From: Pseudomonadota bacterium
GTDB taxonomy: Bacteria > Pseudomonadota > Gammaproteobacteria > Burkholderiales > Burkholderiaceae_C
Length of the DNA: 6,045 nt
NCBI GenBank assembly: GCA_023418355.1
Contig: JAEZZU010000150.1
Span: forward strand, 1-6,045
Direction: 5' to 3'
Shown here: positions 1-5,491 of the stretch, in pieces
Numbering within the stretch: the stretch's first letter is position 1
Layout of the letters: each line of letters starts with the position of its first letter
The notes under the pieces: generated by a model
What the model was told of the DNA's origin: nothing
The model's database searches: none
Seen by the model: only the letters and a program-made list of their open reading frames with translations
Program-made: the position numbers and the translations under genes

Positions 1-562
1 GCTGTGCACGGTCACTGGATGCAATCAGAATGCCCAGCGGCAGTCCAATGACGATACAGAACACCAGTGAGGTCAGCACCAGCGACAGGGTGACCATGGC
101 TTCGGGCCAGATGCCCAGTGCAGCCACAGCTGCCAGCGCAATGACGCTGCCAATGGCCAGGCCACGACCGGCAAACTGCCAGGCGATCAGGCCAATCAAG
201 GCAGTGAGCACGGGCCAGGGCAGGCTCAGCATCATGTCTTCCACACCGCTGAGGGTGGCATCAATGGGAGCGCGCACCAGCTGGAAGAAGGGGCGGAAGT
301 TGTCGACCACCCAATTCAGCCCCTGATTGATCCAGGTTTCAATGGGCAGGCCGTCGGTGCGGATCTGCTCCCACAGGCTTGGGGGAGTATCGGTCGGGAC
401 GCTGCCGTTGAGCAGCCAGTCGGATGGTGCTCCTGCTGCGTCGGGTGTGGCGGCCGGGCTGGCCCAGGGATCTGTGGCGCTGGCTGCTTCTGTGCTGCCT
501 GCCGAAGCCCAGGGATCGGCAGCAGCGGTCCAGGGATCGTTGTTCGAAGTGGTCTCACTCAT
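1..562 (-). CDS. proW: Glycine betaine/proline ABC transporter permease ProW (partial, C-terminal part outside window)
   Basis: Inner-membrane permease of the ProU-type osmoprotectant importer, which takes up glycine betaine and proline betaine with the ProV ATPase and a periplasmic ProX. 187 codons are visible; E. coli ProW is about 354 residues, so roughly half is present. After an Ala/Pro/Trp-rich cytoplasmic N-terminus (about residues 1-60), the stretch WINQGLNWVVDNFRPFFQ (77-94) matches the E. coli WVTEGIDWVVTHFRPVFQ region. Hydrophobic segments follow at about 115-131, 134-152 and 157-181, and CIVIGLPLGI (169-178) is nearly identical to E. coli. The ATG at 562-560 has a good Shine-Dalgarno AAGGAG (570-575) and overlaps the proV stop by four bases (ATGA), so coupled translation is likely. 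An oddity is three DPW motifs in the N-terminus at residues 9, 16 and 31. Family assignment is secure; substrate range is inferred from the family. Confidence 0.95.
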   Translation of the reverse strand, partial: MSETTSNNDPWTAAADPWASAGSTEAASATDPWASPAATPDAAGAPSDWLLNGSVPTDTPPSLWEQIRTDGLPIETWINQGLNWVVDNFRPFFQLVRAPIDATLSGVEDMMLSLPWPVLTALIGLIAWQFAGRGLAIGSVIALAAVAALGIWPEAMVTLSLVLTSLVFCIVIGLPLGILIASSDRAQ

Positions 563-1893
563 GCTTGTTCTCCTTGTACGTGTGTGGTGTCGCTGTCAGT
601 GGCTTCGTGCATGACGGTGGGCGAGTCGGCTTCACCAGTGGGGAACAGAGGGTTGAGCGTGAGAGGGGGCGGCGAGGCCGGCGCGGCTTGCACGGGTGGT
701 GTGTCGCGGTCCAGGAAGCGCATCAGGGTGGTGTGGCTGATCACGCCGAGGAACTGGCGCTGCGCACCAAGCACAGGCAATGGGCAGGGCGCAGAGACCA
801 TGAGCCCAAACAGATCGGCGACAGGGGTACTCGCGTCGATGGGGACCACGTTGTCGATAAAGGCGTGCTTGAGGCCCAGCATGCCCTGGTGGCCACGCAG
901 TGCATTGCGCAGTGACTGGGAGGACACCACGCCCAGCAGGCTGCCACGGGTGCTCAGCACGTAGGCAAATTCACGGTCTGAATCTTCAATCAGACGCAGT
1001 GCAGCACGGCAGCCGCGGTCGCTGTGCTCGGAAATAATGCTCAGCGCAGGGCGTGCAATATCTGCCGCCTTGAACACGGCGGCAGCATCCACCCCCTTGA
1101 CAAAGCTGTGGACATAGTCATTCGCAGGGCTGCGCAGAATCTCGTCAGGCGTGCCGACCTGGATGATCTGGCCATCTTTCATGATGGCAATACGGTCGCC
1201 AATGCGCATGGCTTCGTCCAGATCGTGCGAGATGAAGACGATGGTGCGGCGTTTGGTTTCCTGCAGGCGCAGCAGCTCGGACTGCATTTCGGTGCGGATG
1301 ATGGGGTCGAGCGCCGAGAACGCCTCGTCCATCAGCAGAATCGATGGATCGGAGGCCAGCGCACGGGCCAGACCCACGCGCTGCTGCATGCCCCCGGATA
1401 GCTCATCGGGATAGCTGGCTCCCCAGCTGCCCAGGCCCACTTGCTCCAGGGCAGCCTGTGCGGCCTGCTGGCGGGTGGCTTTGTCCACTCCGGCCATTTC
1501 CAGGCCGAAGGCGGTGTTGTCCAGCACGCTCATATGGGGCATGAGTGCAAAGGACTGGAACACCATGGAAATGTCTTTGCGGCGCAGATCGCGCAGCTGT
1601 TTGTCGTTCAGGGCATTGATGTCCTGCCCTTCCACCAGAATGCGCCCACTGGTGGGTTCAATCAGGCGGTTGAGCATGCGCACCAGCGTAGATTTGCCGG
1701 AGCCAGACAGGCCCATGATCACGAAGATTTCACCAGCTTCGATGGTGAAGTTGGCATCGAACACACCGATGGATTGCCCTGTGCGTTCGAGGATTTGTTG
1801 CTTGGAAAGCCCTTGGCGCACCAGGTCCAAGGCTTGTTTGGGGTGATCACCAAACACCTTGAAGACGTTTTCGATGCGAATTTGTTTGGCCAC
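559..1893 (-). CDS. proV: Glycine betaine/proline ABC transporter ATP-binding protein ProV
   Basis: Cytoplasmic ATPase that powers ProU-type osmoprotectant uptake. The product is 444 residues from a GTG start at 1893-1891; GGGAGG (1901-1906) sits seven bases upstream, and the N-terminus VAKQIRIENVFKVFG then aligns with E. coli MAIKLEIKNLYKIFG. A longer reading with 13 extra residues from an ATG at 1932 would leave this ribosome-binding site inside the gene, so it is less likely. Visible motifs are Walker A GLSGSGKST (61-69), Q-loop Gln113, signature LSGGMQQ (165-171), Walker B ILLMDE (185-190), D-loop SALD (193-196) and switch His223. Two CBS-type modules follow (about 278-335 and 340-396), the regulatory part typical of ProV/OpuAA proteins. 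Residues 397-444 form a Pro/Ala/Thr/Asp-rich tail absent from the 400-residue E. coli protein. The gene is first in the operon, and its stop overlaps the proW start. Confidence 0.97.
   Translation of the reverse strand: MAKQIRIENVFKVFGDHPKQALDLVRQGLSKQQILERTGQSIGVFDANFTIEAGEIFVIMGLSGSGKSTLVRMLNRLIEPTSGRILVEGQDINALNDKQLRDLRRKDISMVFQSFALMPHMSVLDNTAFGLEMAGVDKATRQQAAQAALEQVGLGSWGASYPDELSGGMQQRVGLARALASDPSILLMDEAFSALDPIIRTEMQSELLRLQETKRRTIVFISHDLDEAMRIGDRIAIMKDGQIIQVGTPDEILRSPANDYVHSFVKGVDAAAVFKAADIARPALSIISEHSDRGCRAALRLIEDSDREFAYVLSTRGSLLGVVSSQSLRNALRGHQGMLGLKHAFIDNVVPIDASTPVADLFGLMVSAPCPLPVLGAQRQFLGVISHTTLMRFLDRDTPPVQAAPASPPPLTLNPLFPTGEADSPTVMHEATDSDTTHVQGEQA
570..575 (-). promoter_or_regulatory. 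Ribosome-binding site of proW inside the proV 3' end
   Basis: AAGGAG on the minus strand lies seven bases before the proW ATG and within the last codons of proV. Together with the ATGA stop/start overlap it supports the proW start and translational coupling. Confidence 0.8.
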
Positions 1894-1900
1894 TGGTTGT

Positions 1901-1906
1901 CCTCCC
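1901..1906 (-). promoter_or_regulatory. Ribosome-binding site deciding the proV GTG start
   Basis: GGGAGG on the minus strand, seven bases before the GTG at 1893. It is the reason for preferring this start over the ATG at 1932, which has no comparable purine-rich site and would extend the protein past the family N-terminus. Confidence 0.85.
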
Positions 1907-2232
1907 TTGAGTTGTTCTTGGGGGTTAAACACAGTGCAGCCGCGTCACAAGCCTTGCTTGGACGGCCTACACGCGAAGCCGGATGTCGTGCTAGCCGATG
2001 CACCAGTGCATCACAGATGTCATGCACTGCAGTGAAGGGGGTAGACCGGGCCCGAATGGCAGCGTGGTGGTGCGCAAGGGCCGCGAGAGAGGGCAGAGGC
2101 AGCGCACAGGGCGTGCGTCACATGATCCAAACATGTCCGTGCATCAGTGCCAGAACTCCGGCGCTGTGATGCAAGCAACTGACAAGTTCAGCACTTGCAT
2201 CGGGTGAATCCACATGCCTAAACACGAGGATT

Positions 2233-2247
2233 ACCTGCATGGCAGGT
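2233..2247. promoter_or_regulatory. 15-bp palindrome just downstream of the predicted proV transcription start
   Basis: ACCTGCATGGCAGGT has perfect 6-bp arms (2233-2238 and 2242-2247) around a 3-base centre. It would lie at about +11 to +25 of the proVW transcript, so it could be an operator or a small 5' hairpin. Symmetry is seen directly; function is a guess. Confidence 0.4.
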
Positions 2248-2263
2248 TGTTAATAAGGCATTT

Positions 2264-2292
2264 ATTCTAACTATTGAGTATATTGGTGTCAA
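2264..2292 (-). promoter_or_regulatory. Sigma-70-type promoter reading toward proV
   Basis: On the minus strand a perfect -35 box TTGACA (2292-2287) is followed by a 17-base spacer and a -10 box TAGAAT (2269-2264; five of six consensus bases). The predicted start is near 2257. The boxes and spacing are read directly; activity and the target (proVW) are inferred from orientation and the lack of another downstream gene. The local DNA is distinctly AT-rich compared with the flanking genes. Confidence 0.72.
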
Positions 2293-2308
2293 GAATTAAT
2301 TGGTGTCA
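2282..2308. repeat. Tandem 10-bp direct repeat at the proV promoter -35 region
   Basis: ATTGGTGTCA occurs at 2282-2291 and again at 2299-2308, 17 bp apart start to start. The first copy covers five of the six bases of the -35 box of the minus-strand promoter; the second lies just upstream of it. The arrangement is what a binding site for a dimeric or tandem regulator could look like; no regulator is identified. Confidence 0.6.
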
Positions 2309-2378
2309 GCAATCATTTCAGTTCGTAAGTGCGTGCTTGCATCTATGAAATGCATTGCGGTTGAAAGGCTTGAAACAT

Positions 2379-2414
2379 AAAAAATGCCCTGCACGTTGGG
2401 GGTGTGCAGGGCAT
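2379..2414 (-). terminator. Intrinsic terminator of yqhA
   Basis: A perfect 11-bp stem ATGCCCTGCAC/GTGCAGGGCAT (2384-2394 and 2404-2414) with a 9-base loop is followed, in the minus direction, by a run of six T (2384-2379). It lies 30 bases past the yqhA stop and separates yqhA from the proV promoter, so the two units are probably transcribed independently. Confidence 0.92.
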
Positions 2415-2443
2415 GAAGCAGATGGGTTGTGCTGCGTTTGCTA

Positions 2444-3064
2444 TCAGTGTGCGCTGTGGTGGCTGCTGTGCACCAGCTTGTCGGTATAGGCGATGGCCAG
2501 CGCACTCAGCAGGAACACCACGTGGATGATGGTCTGCCACATCAACACTTTGATGTCGTAGTTACCTGCATTGATAAACGTCTTGAGCAGATGGATGGAG
2601 CTGATGCCGATGATGGACAGCGCCAGCTTGACCTTGAGCACCGAGGCATTGACATGGTCCAGCCATTCGGGCTGGTCAGGGTGACTGTCCAGGCCCAGGC
2701 GGCTCACAAAGGTCTCGTAGCCGCCGACGATGACCATGATCAGCAGGTTGGAGATCATGACCACGTCAATCAGGGCCAGCACGACCAGCATGATGATGGT
2801 CTCATTCAGGCTGGTGATGGGTGCATCGGGCTTGTAGCCAATGTTTTCAATCAGCGCATGCAGCGCTTCCTGGTTGCCGAATGCCGCTTCAATCAGGTGC
2901 CACAGCTCGATCAGGAAATGCCATACGTAAACGCCTTGCGCTGCGATCAGACCCAGATACAGTGGCAGCTGCAACCAGCGGCTGGCAAAGATCAGGCTGG
3001 GAAGAGGACGCAGTGGCGAGGCGGCCTGCGAAACAGGCGGGGTGTGAGGGTCGTGGGAATCCAT
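2444..3064 (-). CDS. yqhA: YqhA/UPF0114 family inner-membrane protein
   Basis: A 206-residue integral membrane protein of a conserved family with no function that I can name. Recognition rests on family-typical blocks also present in E. coli YqhA: ASRWLQLPLYLGL (27-39), IVGGYETFVSRL (112-123), SIIGISSIHLLKTF (150-163) and LMWQTIIHVVFLLSA (174-188). Likely membrane helices lie at about 31-52, 89-114, 144-163 and 174-193. It is longer than the E. coli protein (about 164 residues) because of a Pro/Ser-rich N-terminal extension and a longer loop (about 55-88). The C-terminus ends in a His/Ser-rich tail. The ATG at 3064-3062 was chosen because no other start codon lies between it and the first conserved block; it has no clear Shine-Dalgarno. 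A TTG at 3115 would add 17 residues but reads through a terminator-like hairpin. The gene is divergent from acs. Confidence 0.9.
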   Translation of the reverse strand: MDSHDPHTPPVSQAASPLRPLPSLIFASRWLQLPLYLGLIAAQGVYVWHFLIELWHLIEAAFGNQEALHALIENIGYKPDAPITSLNETIIMLVVLALIDVVMISNLLIMVIVGGYETFVSRLGLDSHPDQPEWLDHVNASVLKVKLALSIIGISSIHLLKTFINAGNYDIKVLMWQTIIHVVFLLSALAIAYTDKLVHSSHHSAH

Positions 3065-3086
3065 ACAGACGGGCAGAAGAAAAGTC

Positions 3087-3108
3087 AAAAAAGCCGACCC
3101 ATGTCGGC
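3087..3108 (-). terminator. Terminator-like hairpin with T-run upstream of yqhA (possible attenuator)
   Basis: In the minus direction GCCGAC, a 4-base loop ATGG, then GTCGGC (arms 3108-3103 and 3098-3093) leads directly into six T (3092-3087). The stem is short but GC-rich and perfect. No gene is evident upstream on this strand before acs, so it would lie in the yqhA leader, 22 bases before its ATG. It may be an attenuator, the end of a short RNA, or chance. Confidence 0.5.
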
Positions 3109-3132
3109 AAAGCAAGAAAACGCAGGGGCGAA

Positions 3133-3138
3133 ATTGTA
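3133..3138 (-). promoter_or_regulatory. Possible -10 box for yqhA
   Basis: TACAAT on the minus strand matches five of six -10 consensus bases and would start transcription near 3126, about 60 bases before the yqhA ATG and just ahead of the hairpin at 3087-3108. No good -35 box sits 16-18 bases upstream, so this is weak. Confidence 0.25.
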
Positions 3139-3281
3139 GGCGCCCTGAACGCGCGGCGTAGGTGGCCTGCTCAACTGCTTGAGTGCTTCAGGGGGCAGTT
3201 GGGAGCACAGAGTCAGTGGGGTGTAAGTGCCAGCGCAGACATTTGCCATCAAATACGGCTCACCAGAGCATCTAATAAAGC

Positions 3282-3287
3282 AAGGAG
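3282..3287 (+). promoter_or_regulatory. Ribosome-binding site of acs
   Basis: AAGGAG eight bases before the ATG at 3296. It fixes this start against an upstream in-frame GTG at 3227, whose extra 23 residues do not resemble the family N-terminus. Confidence 0.9.
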
Positions 3288-3295
3288 ACAAAGCC

Positions 3296-5293
3296 ATGAA
3301 TGCACCCAGCTCAGCCATTGAATCGGTACTGGTGGAAAACCGCGTTTTCCCTCCCTCCCAGGCGACGCAGCAGGCGGCGCGTATCTCGGGGATGGCCGCA
3401 TATGAAGCCCTGTGCGCGGAAGCTGAAAAAGATTACGAAGGCTATTGGGCCCGTCTGGCGCGTGACAACGTGGTGTGGAGCAAGCCTTTTACACAGGTGC
3501 TCGATGAGAGCAATGCGCCGTTTTACCGCTGGTTTGCCGATGGTGAACTCAATGCCAGCGCCAACTGTCTGGAGCGTCACATCGGCACCCCTGTCGAAAA
3601 CAAGACCGCCATCATTTTTGAGTCCGACGATGGCCAGGTTACCAAGGTCACTTACCGTGAACTGCTCCAGCGCGTCTCGCAGTTCGCCAATGGTCTGAAG
3701 GCGCAGGGCATCAGCAAGGGCGACCGCGTGCTGATCTACATGCCCATGACGATCGAGGGCATCGTCGCCATGCAGGCCTGTGCACGTCTGGGGGCTACAC
3801 ATTCCGTGGTGTTTGGCGGCTTTTCCGCCAAGGCGGTGCATGAGCGCATCGTGGACGTCGGTGCCTGTGCCGTGATTACCGCCAACTACCAGATGCGTGG
3901 CGGCAAGGAGCTGGCACTCAAGGCCGTGGTGGATGAAGCGCTGCAGATGGGCGGTTGCGAAAGCGTCAAGCACGTGTTTGTCTATGAGCGCACGCAGACT
4001 TCCTACAGCAAGGTCGAAGGCCGTGACATTACTTTTGATCAGCTGCTGCAAGGTCAGTCCACCGATTGCCCTGCTGTGCCTGTCGAGGCAGAGCATCCGC
4101 TCTTTGTGCTCTACACCAGCGGCTCTACGGGCAAGCCCAAGGGCGTGCAGCACGCTACAGGCGGCTACATGCTGTGGGCCAAGCAGACAGTAGAGTGGAC
4201 ATTTGACTTGCAGCCCAGCGATGTCTTCTGGTGCACGGCAGACATTGGCTGGATCACCGGCCACACCTATGTGGCCTACGGGCCTCTGGCCGCAGGTGCG
4301 ACCCAGATCGTGTTTGAAGGTGTGCCCACTTACCCTGATGCTGGGCGCTTCTGGCAGATGATCGAGCGCCACGGCTGCACCATCTTCTACACCGCACCCA
4401 CGGCCATCCGCTCGCTGATCAAGGCAGCAGAAACGGATGAGAAGGTGCACCCCAAGAACTGGAATCTGTCGAGCCTGCGCATTCTGGGCAGTGTGGGCGA
4501 GCCCATCAACCCTGAAGCCTGGATGTGGTACTACAAGAACGTGGGGGGCGAGCGCTGCCCCATTGTGGACACCTTCTGGCAAACCGAAAACGGTGGTCAC
4601 ATGATCACGCCGCTGCCCGGTGCAACACCGCTGGTGCCCGGTTCCTGCACATTGCCGCTGCCCGGCATCATGGCGGCCATTGTGGATGAAACGGGCAACG
4701 ACATGCCCAATGGCGCAGGTGGCATGCTGGTGGTCAAGCGCCCATGGCCCAGCATGATCCGCAATATCTGGGGTGATCCTGCGCGCTTCAAGAAGAGCTA
4801 CTTCCCCGAAGAACTGGGTGGCAAGACCTATCTGGCAGGTGATGGCGCCGTGCGCAGCGAAGATCGTGGCTACTTCCGCATTACCGGCCGTATTGACGAT
4901 GTGCTCAACGTCTCGGGCCATCGCATGGGCACCATGGAAATCGAATCAGCCCTCGTGGCCAAGACCGATCTGGTGGCCGAAGCTGCCGTGGTGGGCCGTC
5001 CCGACGATCTGACCGGCGAAGCGATCTGCGCCTTTGTGGTGCTCAAGCGTCCGCTGCCTACGGGTGAAGAAGCCAAGCAGATCGCCAACGAGCTGCGCAA
5101 CTGGGTGGCCAAGGAAATTGGCCCAATTGCCAAGCCCAAGGACATCCGCTTTGGTGAAAATCTGCCCAAGACCCGCAGCGGCAAGATCATGCGTCGCCTG
5201 CTGCGCTCGATTGCCAAGGGCGAAGCCATCACTCAGGACACCACTACGCTGGAAAACCCAGCCATTTTGGATCAATTGGCGAAGACCAATTGA
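3296..5293 (+). CDS. acs: Acetyl-CoA synthetase, AMP-forming (Acs)
   Basis: Cytoplasmic enzyme that activates acetate with ATP to acetyl-AMP and then makes acetyl-CoA, the high-affinity route for acetate use. 665 residues, close to the usual 650. Visible adenylate-forming motifs are the P-loop YTSGSTGKPKG (273-283), WITGHTY in the acetate-pocket region, GSVGEPINPEAW, and DTFWQTE (425-431), whose Trp428 corresponds to the acetate-restricting Trp414 of Salmonella Acs. GRIDDVLNVSGHR (531-543) contains hinge Asp534, and KTRSGKIMRR (625-634) contains Lys630, equivalent to the catalytic lysine (609 in Salmonella) that is inactivated by acetylation in many bacteria. All key residues are intact, so an active enzyme is expected. 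It is transcribed alone, divergent from yqhA and convergent with argG. The last codons and the stop lie in a 12-bp inverted repeat. No convincing promoter was found. Confidence 0.98.
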   Translation: MNAPSSAIESVLVENRVFPPSQATQQAARISGMAAYEALCAEAEKDYEGYWARLARDNVVWSKPFTQVLDESNAPFYRWFADGELNASANCLERHIGTPVENKTAIIFESDDGQVTKVTYRELLQRVSQFANGLKAQGISKGDRVLIYMPMTIEGIVAMQACARLGATHSVVFGGFSAKAVHERIVDVGACAVITANYQMRGGKELALKAVVDEALQMGGCESVKHVFVYERTQTSYSKVEGRDITFDQLLQGQSTDCPAVPVEAEHPLFVLYTSGSTGKPKGVQHATGGYMLWAKQTVEWTFDLQPSDVFWCTADIGWITGHTYVAYGPLAAGATQIVFEGVPTYPDAGRFWQMIERHGCTIFYTAPTAIRSLIKAAETDEKVHPKNWNLSSLRILGSVGEPINPEAWMWYYKNVGGERCPIVDTFWQTENGGHMITPLPGATPLVPGSCTLPLPGIMAAIVDETGNDMPNGAGGMLVVKRPWPSMIRNIWGDPARFKKSYFPEELGGKTYLAGDGAVRSEDRGYFRITGRIDDVLNVSGHRMGTMEIESALVAKTDLVAEAAVVGRPDDLTGEAICAFVVLKRPLPTGEEAKQIANELRNWVAKEIGPIAKPKDIRFGENLPKTRSGKIMRRLLRSIAKGEAITQDTTTLENPAILDQLAKTN

Positions 5294-5299
5294 TCCAGG
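5253..5299 (+). repeat. Direct repeat copy 1 (acs 3' end)
   Basis: This 47-base segment, covering the last codons and stop of acs plus six bases, aligns without gaps to 5356-5402, with 36 of 47 identical bases by hand count. The last 32 bases (from 5268) match at 27 of 32. Confidence 0.65.
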
Positions 5300-5337
5300 C
5301 GCAGCGTAGCGGCGACGCAGCAGCGAATGGCTGGGTT
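5255..5337. repeat. Nested inverted repeats at the acs 3' end
   Basis: Outer arms AACCCAGCCATT (5255-5266) and AATGGCTGGGTT (5326-5337) are perfect 12-bp complements. Inside them TGGATCAATTGG (5268-5279) and CCAATTGATCCA (5286-5297) form another perfect 12-bp stem with a 6-base loop. The inner right arm is separated from the outer right arm by 28 GC-rich bases. The acs stop codon (5291-5293) lies in the inner right arm. No T-run follows on the plus strand, so it is not a standard intrinsic terminator; it could act as a 3' structure of acs mRNA or be part of a dispersed repeat. Confidence 0.75.
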
Positions 5338-5355
5338 GGCGGCGCTTGCGCCGTC

Positions 5356-5402
5356 AAAACCTCATCGTTCTTGATCGATTGGCAAAGCCCCATTGATCCA
5401 GG
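5356..5402 (+). repeat. Direct repeat copy 2 (degenerate acs 3' end)
   Basis: Second copy, 103 bases downstream of the first. Read in the equivalent phase it gives NLIVLDRLAKPH and a stop, against NPAILDQLAKTN and a stop in acs. Its own hairpin is imperfect (about 9 of 12 pairs). Not a gene; probably a duplicated or dispersed element. Confidence 0.6.
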
Positions 5403-5408
5403 TTCATC

Positions 5409-5437
5409 AAAAAACAAAGCCCACCAAATGGTGGGCT
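5409..5437 (-). terminator. Intrinsic terminator of argG
   Basis: AGCCCACC/GGTGGGCT (5418-5425 and 5430-5437) forms an 8-bp stem with a 4-base loop. In the minus direction it is followed by TTTG and then six T (5414-5409). It lies about 55 bases past the argG stop. On the plus strand there is no T-run, so it would not serve acs well. Confidence 0.88.
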
Positions 5438-5450
5438 GTGTTGCCATGGC

Positions 5451-5476
5451 GTTGCCTGTCTTTGCAGTCAGGCAAC
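5451..5476. repeat. Second hairpin between the argG stop and its terminator
   Basis: GTTGCCTG (5451-5458) and CAGGCAAC (5469-5476) are perfect 8-bp complements with a 10-base loop. No T-run adjoins it on either strand. It would sit in the argG mRNA 3' end, ahead of the intrinsic terminator. Confidence 0.5.
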
Positions 5477-5491
5477 TATCCGCAGGCTTGC

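Larger units (their letters stand above)
1894..2257 (-). promoter_or_regulatory. Predicted long 5' leader of proVW mRNA
   Basis: No convincing gene is seen between the predicted transcription start near 2257 and the proV start, leaving a leader of about 364 nucleotides. It contains a perfect 7-bp inverted repeat GATGCAC/GTGCATC (1997-2003 and 2006-2012, only two bases between), an 8-bp inverted repeat GATGCAAG/CTTGCATC (2168-2175 and 2194-2201, 18-base spacer) and a palindrome at 2233-2247. The extent depends on the promoter call at 2264-2292 and on the absence of a closer promoter; none convincing was found near 1900-2000. In E. coli the proU mRNA leader takes part in osmoregulation, which makes a regulatory leader plausible here but is only an analogy. 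Confidence 0.5.

Noticed and set aside
1921..1960. A promoter close to proV on the minus strand (TTGTGA with a TAACCC box)
   Set aside because: The -10 match is too poor to prefer over the near-consensus promoter at 2264-2292.
1441..2169. 242-codon plus-strand frame opposite proV and its leader
   Set aside because: Mostly antisense to proV, whose motifs are intact; no start signals or family resemblance.
2118..2240. A 40-codon reading frame (MQVILVFRHVD...) in the predicted proV leader, minus strand
   Set aside because: It begins in the palindrome at 2233-2247, has no Shine-Dalgarno and shows no recognisable similarity. It could be an upstream ORF, but nothing beyond an open frame supports it.
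3161..3178. Sigma-54-like TGGC...TGC element upstream of acs
   Set aside because: The GG to GC spacing is one base too long and the flanking consensus bases are poor.
3199..3227. TTGGGA-17-TGTAAG as an acs promoter
   Set aside because: Each box matches only four of six consensus bases. Spacing is right, but this level of match is common by chance, so it is not annotated.
3085..3318. 77-codon minus-strand frame across the acs start and the acs-yqhA intergenic region
   Set aside because: No ribosome-binding site, overlaps the acs 5' end, ends in the T-run of the hairpin, and has no recognised family features.
3311..4921. 536-codon minus-strand open frame opposite acs
   Set aside because: It is the antisense shadow of a GC-rich, fully conserved acs gene. 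Its His/Gly/Ala-rich composition is typical of such shadows.
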